Origin: Spirochaeta sp.
GTDB taxonomy: Bacteria > Spirochaetota > Spirochaetia > DSM-27196 > Alkalispirochaetaceae
Assembly: GCA_027859055.1 (NCBI GenBank)
Contig: JAQIBO010000251.1
Span: 1 to 15,299 of the forward strand
DNA length: 15,299 nucleotides
Direction of reading: 5' to 3'
A program made the position numbers and the translations under genes. The notes under the pieces were generated by a model. It was not told where the DNA came from, did no database searches, and saw only the letters and a list, made by a program, of their open reading frames with translations. Within the stretch, counting starts at the first letter, position 1, and every line of letters begins with the position of its first letter. Positions 7,187-13,320 of the stretch are shown in pieces.

Positions 7187-8221
7187 TTGAAAGCATTGGT
7201 TTTGGAAGAAAAAGGAAAGATCAGTTACCGCGATTTTGATCTGCAGGACGAGTTGACGCCTGACGATGTGAGGGTCAAGCCAATGGCAGTCGGTATCTGT
7301 GGCAGCGATGTTCACTATTACCGTGAAGGGAATATTGGCGATTTCGTAGTGCGGAGTCCCATGATTCTCGGCCATGAGGCTGCCGGCGAGGTCATTGAAA
7401 CAGGCAGTAACGTCAGCAATTTCGCAGTCGGAGACCGTGTCTGCATGGAGCCGGGTATTCCTGACTTTCGGAGCAGTCAGACGCTCATGGGAATGTATAA
7501 CCTGGATCCATCGGTACGTTTTTGGGCAACGCCTCCCGTACACGGGTGCTTGCGTGAGACTGTCGTACATCCGGCCAGTCTCACATTCAAACTGCCGGAA
7601 AACGTTTCATACAGAGAAGGCGCGTTGATCGAGCCGGTCGCGATCGGAGTGTATTCGGCAAAGAAAGCGGCGATTGCCCCAGGGGACACGGCGCTCGTGC
7701 TTGGCGCAGGCACCATCGGCACAGTGACGGCGTTGGCTGCCAAAGCGTCGGGCTGCTCAAAGGTATTTGTCGCAGATATAAAGTTGGCGAAACTCGAGTT
7801 GCTTGAGGCCTACTATTCCGGTGAGATTGTAACAATTGATCTGGGCGTGTCTGACGTGTCCAGCGTCCTTGCAGATCACGGTCTTGATGGCGTAGATATT
7901 GTCTTCGAAGCAACCGGTGCCGCAGCAGCGTTTAAGGGAATTGCCGACTATTTGGTTCCTGGCGGGCGCCTGGTCTTGATCGGAATGCCTGACGGTGAAG
8001 TTGGGCTTGACGTTGTCGCTCTTCAAGTCAAAGAAATATCGATCGAGACGATCTTTCGTTACGTCAACATCTTCCCAAAGGCGATTGATCTGATCGCTTC
8101 CGGAAAGCTCAATGCGCTGCCCCTGATTACCAAATCCTATCCGTTGAAGGACGCGGTCGAGGCGTTCGAATACGCAGCAACGCTTCCTGATGATCAGATC
8201 AAAATCATGATCGAGATGTAA
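7187..8221 (+). CDS. Zinc-dependent medium-chain dehydrogenase, xylitol dehydrogenase-like
   Basis: A 344-residue NAD-type polyol dehydrogenase that would oxidise a sugar alcohol to its ketose; family resemblance favours xylitol to D-xylulose, with sorbitol or arabitol possible. The catalytic zinc site is present: Cys38 in GICGSDVHYY, His63-Glu64 in GHEAAGEV and Glu149 in ALIEPVA. The Rossmann motif is GAGTIG at 173-178, with Asp197 placed to favour NAD over NADP. The lobe that normally carries four structural-zinc cysteines (about residues 91-107) has none and reads IPDFRSSQTLMGMYNLD. This variant is known among rhizobial-type xylitol dehydrogenases. The start is TTG 7187, nine bases... after GAAGGAG (7172-7178); it gives the standard MKALVLEEKGKI opening. 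The in-frame TTG at 7133 is the -35 box. It is followed by the binding-protein gene in the same transcript. Confidence 0.88.
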   Translation: MKALVLEEKGKISYRDFDLQDELTPDDVRVKPMAVGICGSDVHYYREGNIGDFVVRSPMILGHEAAGEVIETGSNVSNFAVGDRVCMEPGIPDFRSSQTLMGMYNLDPSVRFWATPPVHGCLRETVVHPASLTFKLPENVSYREGALIEPVAIGVYSAKKAAIAPGDTALVLGAGTIGTVTALAAKASGCSKVFVADIKLAKLELLEAYYSGEIVTIDLGVSDVSSVLADHGLDGVDIVFEATGAAAAFKGIADYLVPGGRLVLIGMPDGEVGLDVVALQVKEISIETIFRYVNIFPKAIDLIASGKLNALPLITKSYPLKDAVEAFEYAATLPDDQIKIMIEM

Positions 8222-8243
8222 ATGGTGCGAATAGTTATCGAGA

Positions 8244-8260
8244 AATGGCTGTTAGCCATT
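8244..8260 (+). promoter_or_regulatory. Intercistronic hairpin before the binding-protein gene
   Basis: AATGGCT and AGCCATT form a perfect 7-bp stem with a 3-base loop, between the dehydrogenase stop and the ribosome-binding site AAGGAG (8278-8283). There is no T-run. It may shape differential expression or mRNA processing within the operon. Confidence 0.4.
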
Positions 8261-8289
8261 CGAAGAAAAAACGGAATAAGGAGATCGGA

Positions 8290-9249
8290 ATGAAAAGGAT
8301 TATTGTAACTTTTCTCATGGTGAGTTTGGTCGCGGTTTCGGCGTTTGCCGGCGGAAGCGCGGAAGAAGAAGACGGGACCTATGAGGTAGCCTATATCGCG
8401 CGGGCGCAGGCTGATTCGTTTGCCGCATGGCTGGCGAATGCTGTTCTGGAAGAGGCCGAAAACTATCCAAACATCGAGCTTACCCTCTTTGACGGTCAGG
8501 CATCTGATGACGTGCAAAACGGTATGATTGAGAACGCGATCGTAAACCAATTCGACGCCATCATCATTCAGCCAAATAATGGTGAATCACAGCGTCCATA
8601 CGCTGAGCAGGTCGTCGAAGCTGGCATTGTTCTTATTACAACCAATGCGCGAATTGCCGGAATTGACGGGGGGTCTTCTGTTGACGCAGACCCTTATGAG
8701 CAGGCAGCAGTTCAGGCCAGAGCCGCAATCGAACAGGTCCCGCAAGGTGCGAACGTTGTCGTACTCAACGGTCCTCCAGGAAACTTCCACGCTGACGAAC
8801 GACGAGTAGCATGGGGTGAAGAGTTTTTTGAAAAGCGCCCGGATGTAACAATCGTCGGTGAGCAGATTGCAAACTGGAACAAGGCCGAAGCAATGGCTTT
8901 GATGGAAGACTGGGTACAAGCCAATGACCAAATTGATGCCATCATTTCCATGAATGACAACATGGCCGCCGGCGCGCTCGAAGTAGTACGGGATGATCCA
9001 GCGTTTGCAGACATTCTCTCCTACGGAGTTGATGGAACGGCCGAAGCAGTACTCCTGATCAAAGATGGTGTCATGACTTCGACAACGCTGCAGAGTGCAT
9101 ATGATCTTGCTGAGAACATTCTTGCGACTACTGATAAACTTCTGAGAGGAGTCGAGGATCAGATTGATATTAATATCGATACCCCGATGGTAAACAGCGA
9201 CAATGTCGATCAGTACATCGAGATGCACGAACGGGCTGGAGCGCTCTAA
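8290..9249 (+). CDS. Periplasmic sugar/polyol-binding protein (RbsB-like, Peripla_BP_4)
   Basis: A 319-residue secreted binding protein. Residues 1-20 are a signal peptide (MKRIIVTFLMVSLVAVSAFA), with probable signal-peptidase I cleavage before GGSAEEE. The lack of a lipobox Cys indicates a soluble periplasmic protein. The mature part has the two-lobed ribose-binding-protein fold: YEVAYIARAQADSFAAWLAN, FDAIIIQPNNGESQ, IVLITTNARIAG, then ANVVVLNGPPGNFHADERR and DAIISMNDNMAAGALEV. The start is ATG 8290, six bases after AAGGAG; an in-frame ATG at 8245 lies in a hairpin and would bury the signal peptide. It completes the transporter with the ATPase and permease, but unusually it is the last gene and comes after the dehydrogenase. 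The GGSAEEE after the cleavage site is typical of spirochaetes. Confidence 0.93.
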   Translation: MKRIIVTFLMVSLVAVSAFAGGSAEEEDGTYEVAYIARAQADSFAAWLANAVLEEAENYPNIELTLFDGQASDDVQNGMIENAIVNQFDAIIIQPNNGESQRPYAEQVVEAGIVLITTNARIAGIDGGSSVDADPYEQAAVQARAAIEQVPQGANVVVLNGPPGNFHADERRVAWGEEFFEKRPDVTIVGEQIANWNKAEAMALMEDWVQANDQIDAIISMNDNMAAGALEVVRDDPAFADILSYGVDGTAEAVLLIKDGVMTSTTLQSAYDLAENILATTDKLLRGVEDQIDINIDTPMVNSDNVDQYIEMHERAGAL

Positions 9250-9292
9250 GACTTCACCGTTGTTGCCAACAAAGTTTCTGTAAAACAAAGTC

Positions 9293-9326
9293 CGTGGGGC
9301 GGGGGCCGAAGTGCTTTCGCCCCACG
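9293..9326 (+). terminator. Hairpin after the polyol operon, terminator-like without a T-run
   Basis: CGTGGGGCG (9293-9301) and CGCCCCACG (9318-9326) form a perfect GC-rich 9-bp stem with a 16-base loop, starting 44 bases after the binding-protein stop. No T-tract follows. It may end the transcript with Rho or only protect its 3' end. The rearranged region begins right after it. Confidence 0.5.
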
Positions 9327-9335
9327 AATCGTAAT

Positions 9336-9406
9336 ACGTACAACGAACTGATAGGTGCGATCGTGTATACGCCGGAAATCTGGCAAAGAAGCAAACACGA
9401 CCCCTT
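9336..9406 (+). pseudogene. 71-bp fragment of an MNT nucleotidyltransferase gene
   Basis: This segment matches 14547-14617, inside the intact nucleotidyltransferase gene, at 70 of 71 positions; the only difference is A9400 versus G14611. It encodes the TYNELIGAIVYTPEIWQRSK part of the C-terminal half, without the catalytic motif. Similarity stops sharply at both ends. At 9407 an antisense HsdS-coding fragment begins, so the right edge is a rearrangement junction. The near-identity implies recent duplication or ongoing conversion. Confidence 0.82.
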
Positions 9407-9558
9407 AGAAAAAACGGTAAGGACTCGGGCAGAATCATCTTGGGTTTTGCACAGACGACCATGGCGTGGGCCGAGCAGATGCCGTCAAACTCGGCTACGG
9501 CGGGGTCAACTCGCCCGGATACGTTCTGGACGACCTCGGCGAACTTCACCATCTTCCA
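9407..9558 (-). pseudogene. hsdS: Fragment of type I restriction specificity subunit
   Basis: The minus frame reads WKMVKFAEVVQNVSGRVDP, the typical beginning of an HsdS target-recognition domain. It runs straight into VAEFDGICSAHAMVV and PKMILPESLPFFL. The latter is the end of the same domain in family members, which read VADFDGICSGDILVFEP and LLPELLPFI. Most of the recognition domain between them is deleted, and everything after LPFFL is replaced by the nucleotidyltransferase fragment. No function is possible. HsdS normally sets the DNA sequence recognised by a type I RM complex. It sits directly after a DUF1016 fragment, the order expected in an hsdM-DUF1016-hsdS operon. Confidence 0.78.
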
Positions 9559-9691
9559 GCCGGGGCAGTTGACCCTGCAATCCCCTTGGCAATGTCCGGA
9601 TAATCTCGTAGGTCGCCACGCCGATCGGCTACTTCGCGTCGTGCTGCCGAACCTCGTGGTCCAGCCGATTTGTGCAATCAGTGGTTTCAGA
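9559..9691 (-). pseudogene. Two collapsed fragments of a second DUF1016 nuclease gene
   Basis: The minus strand carries LKPLIAQIGWT, matching QPLVAQIGWT in the intact DUF1016 protein encoded at 11132-12166. A jump follows to QHDAK-stop-PIGVATYEIIRTLP, then LQGQLPR, matching its C-terminal HDAKKPIGVATYEITRTLP and QGQLPR. At DNA level 9590-9640 closely resembles 11205-11257. About 200 codons between the two pieces, including the nuclease centre, are missing, and an in-frame TAG (9629-9631) interrupts the second piece. This is a diverged paralogue rather than a recent copy, since many third positions differ. Confidence 0.82.
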
Positions 9692-9731
9692 TTCTTCTTC
9701 TATTCGGGACACCGCATAGTGGAGCAATGGA

Positions 9732-9827
9732 ATGAGTTCTTCAACGATTGAAATCCAGGTGGCCGACGCCGCTGAGGTGCACGTGACCGATGAGAGATTC
9801 GTAGTGGAATACACTGACCCGAGTTAG
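9732..9827 (+). pseudogene. Truncated DUF2442-like protein, 31 codons
   Basis: ATG 9732 follows a good GGAG at 9721-9724. The peptide MSSSTIEIQVADAAEVHVTD continues with ERFVVEYTDPS and then stops. It resembles the first strands of DUF2442 proteins (…VRVTDDELIVTLADGR), which normally run to 80 or more residues and often form toxin-antitoxin-like pairs with DUF4160 proteins. The rest of the domain and any partner are absent, so I treat it as a stub. The stretch 9828-9968 holds nothing that I can assign. Confidence 0.5.
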
Positions 9828-9968
9828 ACGAAGACCTTAGTGTCGAGGACCTGTTGGCGGGACGCAGATCCCAGGAAAGCCAGACGTCGCTACGGAGTAG
9901 ATCTGCCCTGATGTTGTCTTTAGGCGCGGTTCTGAGTAGGCAGTCGCCCGTCGTTAAACGCCCGTATC

Positions 9969-10106
9969 TCAGAACTGTTTTGGGAGTCCCGCCTGGCGCA
10001 ATACAGCGTTTGCGGTATGCCGCGATTTGATGTTTCTGTCCACGAAGTGCTTCTGGCTGACAGGGGAAGACCAGAGTTTGTGGTTACGATGCCAACGTGA
10101 ATTGAA
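9969..10106 (-). pseudogene. HicA-like mRNA interferase remnant (internal deletion)
   Basis: On the minus strand the frame starts FNSRWHRNHKLWSS, continues PVSQKHFVDRNIKSRHTANA and ends VLRQAGLPKQF-stop. The C-terminal part matches HicA-type toxins of the DUF1902-paired class, including the IKSRHTAN-(I/V)L-(K/R)QAG-L ending. The opening FNSR looks like the usual MNSR start with its ATG mutated to TTC. The strand between NSR and the catalytic GxH region (RNHKLW here) is deleted, removing about 20 residues. HicA toxins are small dsRBD-fold ribonucleases that cleave mRNA. This copy has no start codon and a collapsed N-terminus, so it is very likely inactive. It overlaps the end of the antitoxin-like gene. 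Confidence 0.7.
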
Positions 10107-10281
10107 TAGGACGTGGCAAGTCGATACCGTTCAACTCGGCAAGTTCAGGAATAAGTTCTTGCAGCTTGTACTCCAGGACCTCAACGGTCTCGGCTTCTGC
10201 CACGAGACCGAGTTGATCGTCGCCTACTGTCCAGACACGCGCTTCTTCGTCATAGACCGCGTTCAGCCGTAATAATGACAT
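10084..10281 (-). CDS. DUF1902 antitoxin-like protein (HicB fold)
   Basis: A 65-residue protein whose first half, MSLLRLNAVYDEEARVWTVG, is followed by DDQLGLVAEAETVEVLEYKL and QELIPELAELNG. This matches DUF1902, a degenerate HicB-like antitoxin fold (strand, D-E-E/A-x-V-W, GL-x-(T/A)-EA-E-T-(L/V)-E-x-L, then IPEL). The length is normal and the frame is open, so it could still be expressed, although the ribosome-binding site (AAGG two bases from ATG) is poorly placed. It lies just upstream of the collapsed HicA-like toxin remnant on the same strand, so it appears to be an orphan antitoxin. The start at 10281 is followed at once by the LRLNAVYDEE strand that opens the domain. Confidence 0.75.
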   Translation of the reverse strand: MSLLRLNAVYDEEARVWTVGDDQLGLVAEAETVEVLEYKLQELIPELAELNGIDLPRPIQFTLAS

Positions 10282-10616
10282 GCCTTAAGCTTAGCACTAA
10301 TTCGGCGGTCTCGGTCGTTTTTCCCGACATGGTGGTGACGTTTGTACGGCAACTTACCGCTTCCGAAATACCCAGCACGTCTGGGGTTCATCGCATGAAA
10401 CCAGTCCAGGAAAACGTTCGTGCCCCCCGGCGCGGAAAGACTCACGGGCGGGGACCAAGCGTAGATGGCCCGACCAACGGCGACGATGGGGGTTCCCGGC
10501 GTGATGTAGACGGTGAGGTTGATGTCGTTGTCGCGGTCGTAGCGAGCGATGTTGTTTTTGAGGTTGGGGAAGTGATCGAGTACGGAGATGACACGGTTTC
10601 GGTCTAAGAAGTATCG
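10263..10616 (-). pseudogene. Unrecognised gene fragment with strong coding bias
   Basis: After a stop at about 10616 the minus strand is open to 10263. The part at about 10415-10613 has codons ending overwhelmingly in C or G and reads VISVLDHFPNLKNNIARYDR, DNDINLTVYITPGTPIVAVG, then RAIYAWSPPVSLSAPGG. That bias is stronger than in neighbouring genes and suggests that this was real coding sequence from another source. No start codon with a ribosome-binding site is visible at the upstream end. The tail below 10400 loses the bias and overlaps the DUF1902 start. I do not recognise the family. It is most likely an internal fragment left by rearrangement. Confidence 0.35.
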
Positions 10617-10658
10617 CTATCGCCACAACGGTGTTATTATTAAGCAACTGGGAAAACC

Positions 10659-10961
10659 ATGAAAAACCAAGATATGAATCACGGAGACTCGTCCAACGAT
10701 GTGCTCGTATTGCACCTGCTGGAAGACCATCCGAAGATCACGATAGTGAAGATAGATTCGCGTTTTCATGCGGAGTATGTCAGCCCGTCGATTACAAGTA
10801 TTCTTGGATATTCCTCCGAATACTTCCTGGGGAAAACGGTCCTTGATGTGGTCCATGAGGATGACAGGGAGCGACTCCAAAAACAAATCGAGGATGCAAT
10901 CTCTGCACGTATTACAACACTGGGAAAATGCAAGAATCTGGTTGGCGCTTCGTGTCGATGA
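10659..10961 (+). pseudogene. Truncated PAS-domain sensor protein
   Basis: From ATG 10659 the frame encodes a PAS domain: ITIVKIDSRFHAEYVSPSIT, SILGYSSEYFLGKTVLDVVH, EDDRERLQKQIEDA. This covers the first strands, the F-helix region and the HPDD-like motif (VHEDDRE). After about residue 85 (10910) the similarity ends, before the last PAS strands. The frame then continues into sequence that codes on the opposite strand for a TIGR02391-like protein and stops at 10961. Any kinase or cyclase output domain is gone. PAS proteins of this type are normally parts of histidine kinases or diguanylate cyclases. Confidence 0.72.
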
Positions 10962-11135
10962 CTGGCTTTTCAGGAAGGCGTCGTTTATTCGTCGCCACTT
11001 GGTCGATTCGTTAGAGTCATCGATCAAATTGTTTGCCTCGAAGTAGCGACTGATATCCGTTCCTGATCCGGCCTCCCCAAGCACTTTGGCAATGGCCTCA
11101 ATCGTACCCGGGTCAAAAGAAAGGTATGTACTCAC
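10917..11135 (-). pseudogene. N-terminal fragment of a TIGR02391/AbiJ-like protein
   Basis: The minus frame starts at GTG 11135 and overlaps the stop of the DUF1016 gene by four bases (GTGA). GGAGG from that gene's end acts as ribosome-binding site. The protein begins MSTYLSFDPGTIEAIAKVLG, then SGTDISRYFEANNLIDDSNE and STKWRRINDAFLKSQSSTRS-ANQILAF. This matches the N-terminal domain shared by TIGR02391 (Ymh) and AbiJ-type defence proteins, in which a TKWKRL…F…Q…GN.I..FI pattern is conserved. At about 10920 it runs into the antisense of the PAS fragment, so the C-terminal HEPN-like or Ymh domain is lost. The same frame continues to a stop at 10617 but is meaningless there. Its coupling to a DUF1016/RM operon suggests a role as an accessory defence gene. 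Confidence 0.68.
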
Positions 11136-12166
11136 TCTTCAATCCCCTCCAGCAGCGCCGCAATCTCCTCCGGCCGGGGTAGTTGCCCCTGCAGTTCCTT
11201 CGGTAGTGTTCTGGTTATCTCGTAGGTCGCTACGCCGATCGGCTTCTTCGCGTCGTGCAGGGCGTATTCCACGATGGTCCGGTTCTTCTCCTTGCAGAGA
11301 ATGATACCGATGGAAGGGTTTTCGTCGCTCTGCCGAATCTCCCGGTCCAGCGCGGTCAGGTAAAACTGCATCTTGCCGACGAACTCCGGCCTGAATTTGC
11401 CGATCTTCAACTCGATTGCCACGAGACAGCGCAAACGACGGTGAAACAGCAACAGGTCGATGAAGAACTCTTCACCGTCAATCTCGAGTCGGTACTGACT
11501 GCCCATGAACGAAAACATGCCGCCCATCGTCCGCAGGAAGTCTTCGATCCGCACGATCAGGGCTCGCTCGAACTCCCGCTCGCCGTGTTCTTCGCCGAGC
11601 TCCAGAAAATCGAAGGTGTACTCATCCTTGACCGCCAGCTTGGCCTGGGCGCGGAGTTCCGGCGTGAGTGCCTGATCGAAATTGGTCTGGCCCAGCAACG
11701 ACTTTTCGTAGCTCTGGTACTCGATCTGGTGAATGAGCACGTTCTTGGTCCAGCCGAACTTGCGGGTCATGCGGATGTAGAACTCACGCTCCAGCGGGTC
11801 CTTGCAGCGCTGGAAAATCACCAGATTATGTGTCCACCCGATTTGTGCAACCAGTGGTTGCACTCGCTCGTCATCGCGATAGAGCAGGTAGAACTCCCGC
11901 ATATAGAAGACGTTGCGGCGCGAAAAGCCGCCGATTCCGGGGAACTCTTTACGGAGATCGTTGGACAACTGTTCGGCGATAGCTGCGCCGTGGTCGGCAT
12001 CCTCTTGCCGCTCCACGATCATCCGCCCGATATCCCAGTACAGCCCGACCAGCTCTTTGTTGACCGCTTTCAACGCGGCGTATTGTGCCGATCGGACCCG
12101 CTCTTTCACTTCGGCGAGGAGGCGCGCATAGTCCGGACCGGGAATCGTTGATTTCGGCTCGCTCAT
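11132..12166 (-). CDS. DUF1016 (YhcG-type) PDDEXK nuclease, intact
   Basis: A 344-residue protein of the DUF1016/YhcG family. The N-terminal DUF1016_N part (about 10-150) includes VNKELVGLYWDIGRMIVERQ and GFSRRNVFYMREFYLLY. The C-terminal nuclease domain has ID in EEFFIDLLLFHRRLRCLVAI, followed by E-L-K in AIELKIGKFRPEFVGKMQFY, the D…ExK signature of PDDEXK enzymes. Length and all motifs are normal, and no stop or frameshift interrupts it. ATG 12166 overlaps the hsdM stop by four bases, and its own stop overlaps the next start by four. The family is common inside type I RM operons, but its exact reaction is not settled. It is striking that it is intact while the genes on both sides are broken. 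Confidence 0.93.
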   Translation of the reverse strand: MSEPKSTIPGPDYARLLAEVKERVRSAQYAALKAVNKELVGLYWDIGRMIVERQEDADHGAAIAEQLSNDLRKEFPGIGGFSRRNVFYMREFYLLYRDDERVQPLVAQIGWTHNLVIFQRCKDPLEREFYIRMTRKFGWTKNVLIHQIEYQSYEKSLLGQTNFDQALTPELRAQAKLAVKDEYTFDFLELGEEHGEREFERALIVRIEDFLRTMGGMFSFMGSQYRLEIDGEEFFIDLLLFHRRLRCLVAIELKIGKFRPEFVGKMQFYLTALDREIRQSDENPSIGIILCKEKNRTIVEYALHDAKKPIGVATYEITRTLPKELQGQLPRPEEIAALLEGIEE

Positions 12167-13208
12167 TGGTCACCTCCCGTCATGCGTGTTTCCTCAAGCA
12201 CCGTAAACAGCCCCTCCATCGACTCCCGTAACGGCGTCGAGCTCTCCTGCCAGTCTGCAATCACCTGCTCCAGGCTGATCGTTTCTGCTGATCCGTTACC
12301 ATTGGCGTTGTCCGTTCGAACGTAGAGGGGAATGCTGAGGTTGTTGCCTTTCTCCCGGATCTCGTCATTGCTGCCCTTCCGGGCAAAGCCGTCCTCTTCA
12401 CCAAACGCCTGATAGACAGCGACAATGTGCTGGATGTGCTCGTCGGTGAGAAAGCTCTGTGCCCGCTGCCGGTCTTCATGCTGGCGATGATGTGCTGCCA
12501 GAAGGCGTAGTCGGCACGGCCCTGCGGCGGCGTTCCGTAGATGTTTCTCCCCCAGGGGTCTGCCGACCACCCATCGCGGTCCCACTGCTTGATGGAGTAG
12601 GGCGGATTGGCGAGAACGACATCGAACTGCATGAGTCGGTCGCCTGCGACAAAGGCCGGGTTCGCCAGGGTGTCGCCCCTGACGATACTGAAGTCCTCAA
12701 TCCCGTGGAGAAAGAGATTCATCCGACCGATCGCGGAGGTGAGCAGATTGCGCTCCTGACCGAAGAGCCGCAGGTTGATCAGGTATTCATACGCCTGGCC
12801 GAGAACGTCCGCCCGGCAGTGCTCGTTGCCGAGATCAAGCGACGAAAAGTGTTCGATCAGGTCTTTGAGGAGCGCGTCCGACAGGCGATCCTTATTGGTC
12901 CACTGGGCGTCACCGAATTTGCCGTGCAGGGTATCCGGATTGGCCTGCTCGATACAGCGCATCGCCTTCTGAAGCGCATGACCGATACTGGCGCTCTTGG
13001 CTCGGGCGTCCTTCCAGTGACAACCCTCCGGAACCTGGAACCGGTGGTTCTCCGGGAACTGGGCAAACTCAACGTCACCATCAGATTCTTGAAGGGCTCT
13101 CGTATACTCCTCGTCATAGACATCGGAGATCCGCTTGAAGAATAACAGCGGGAAGATGAAAGTCTTGAAGTCGGCCGCGTCAACGGGACCGTGAAGAATA
13201 CCACACAA
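12163..13208 (-). pseudogene. hsdM: Type I restriction-modification methyltransferase subunit with two internal deletions
   Basis: The N-terminal half reads GPVDAADFKTFIFPLLFFKR, ISDVYDEEY and AYEYLI, as in HsdM. At AYEYLINLRLFGQERNLLTS about 70 residues are missing in frame. The missing part should hold GEFYTPR and the SAM-binding motif I (DPACGTGG). The catalytic motif IV survives as VVLANPPYS. After QHIIASMKTG, near 12460-12470, a second deletion of roughly 70 residues shifts the frame. The correct C-terminus resumes as RAQSFLTDEHIQHIVAVYQA and runs to GLFTVLEETRMTGGDQ-stop at 12163. The 5' end is also doubtful: TTG 13208 lacks a close ribosome-binding site, and an in-frame TAA lies nine bases upstream. 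Without motif I the protein cannot bind SAM, so modification activity is lost. hsdR and a full hsdS are not in the window. Confidence 0.92.
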
Positions 13209-13320
13209 GGTTGATTATGTTCGAGTTTCCTATCTCGATTTAGTTAATACCACGATCTGCGATCCCTTCTGCCAATTGAATAGCGATTTCCGCTTTCCGT
13301 GTCGATCGCATGGGGGGTTC

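Noticed and set aside
9407..9431. Possible extension of the nucleotidyltransferase repeat beyond 9406
   Set aside because: With a gap a loose similarity to 14618-14645 can be drawn, but this stretch is fully explained as HsdS coding sequence (ESLPFFL) on the minus strand.
8587..9552. Long minus-strand frame (321 codons) across the binding-protein gene
   Set aside because: It is mostly the antisense of the binding-protein gene. Only its first 49 codons (9406-9552) are real, and they belong to the HsdS fragment.
9822..9870. Frame reading ELDEDLSVEDLLAGRR, reminiscent of a MazE/PemI C-terminus
   Set aside because: The match is only a handful of residues, with no upstream domain or MazF partner.
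11255..12151. Plus-strand frame of 298 codons
   Set aside because: Mirror frame of the intact DUF1016 gene; no independent family resemblance.
12459..13145. Plus-strand frame of 228 codons
   Set aside because: Antisense shadow of the hsdM remnant; its translation resembles no protein family.
13240..13311. 23-codon minus-strand ORF MRSTRKAEIAIQLAEGIADR… between integrase and hsdM
   Set aside because: It could be the tail of a lost gene, but it has no ribosome-binding site and is too short to assign.
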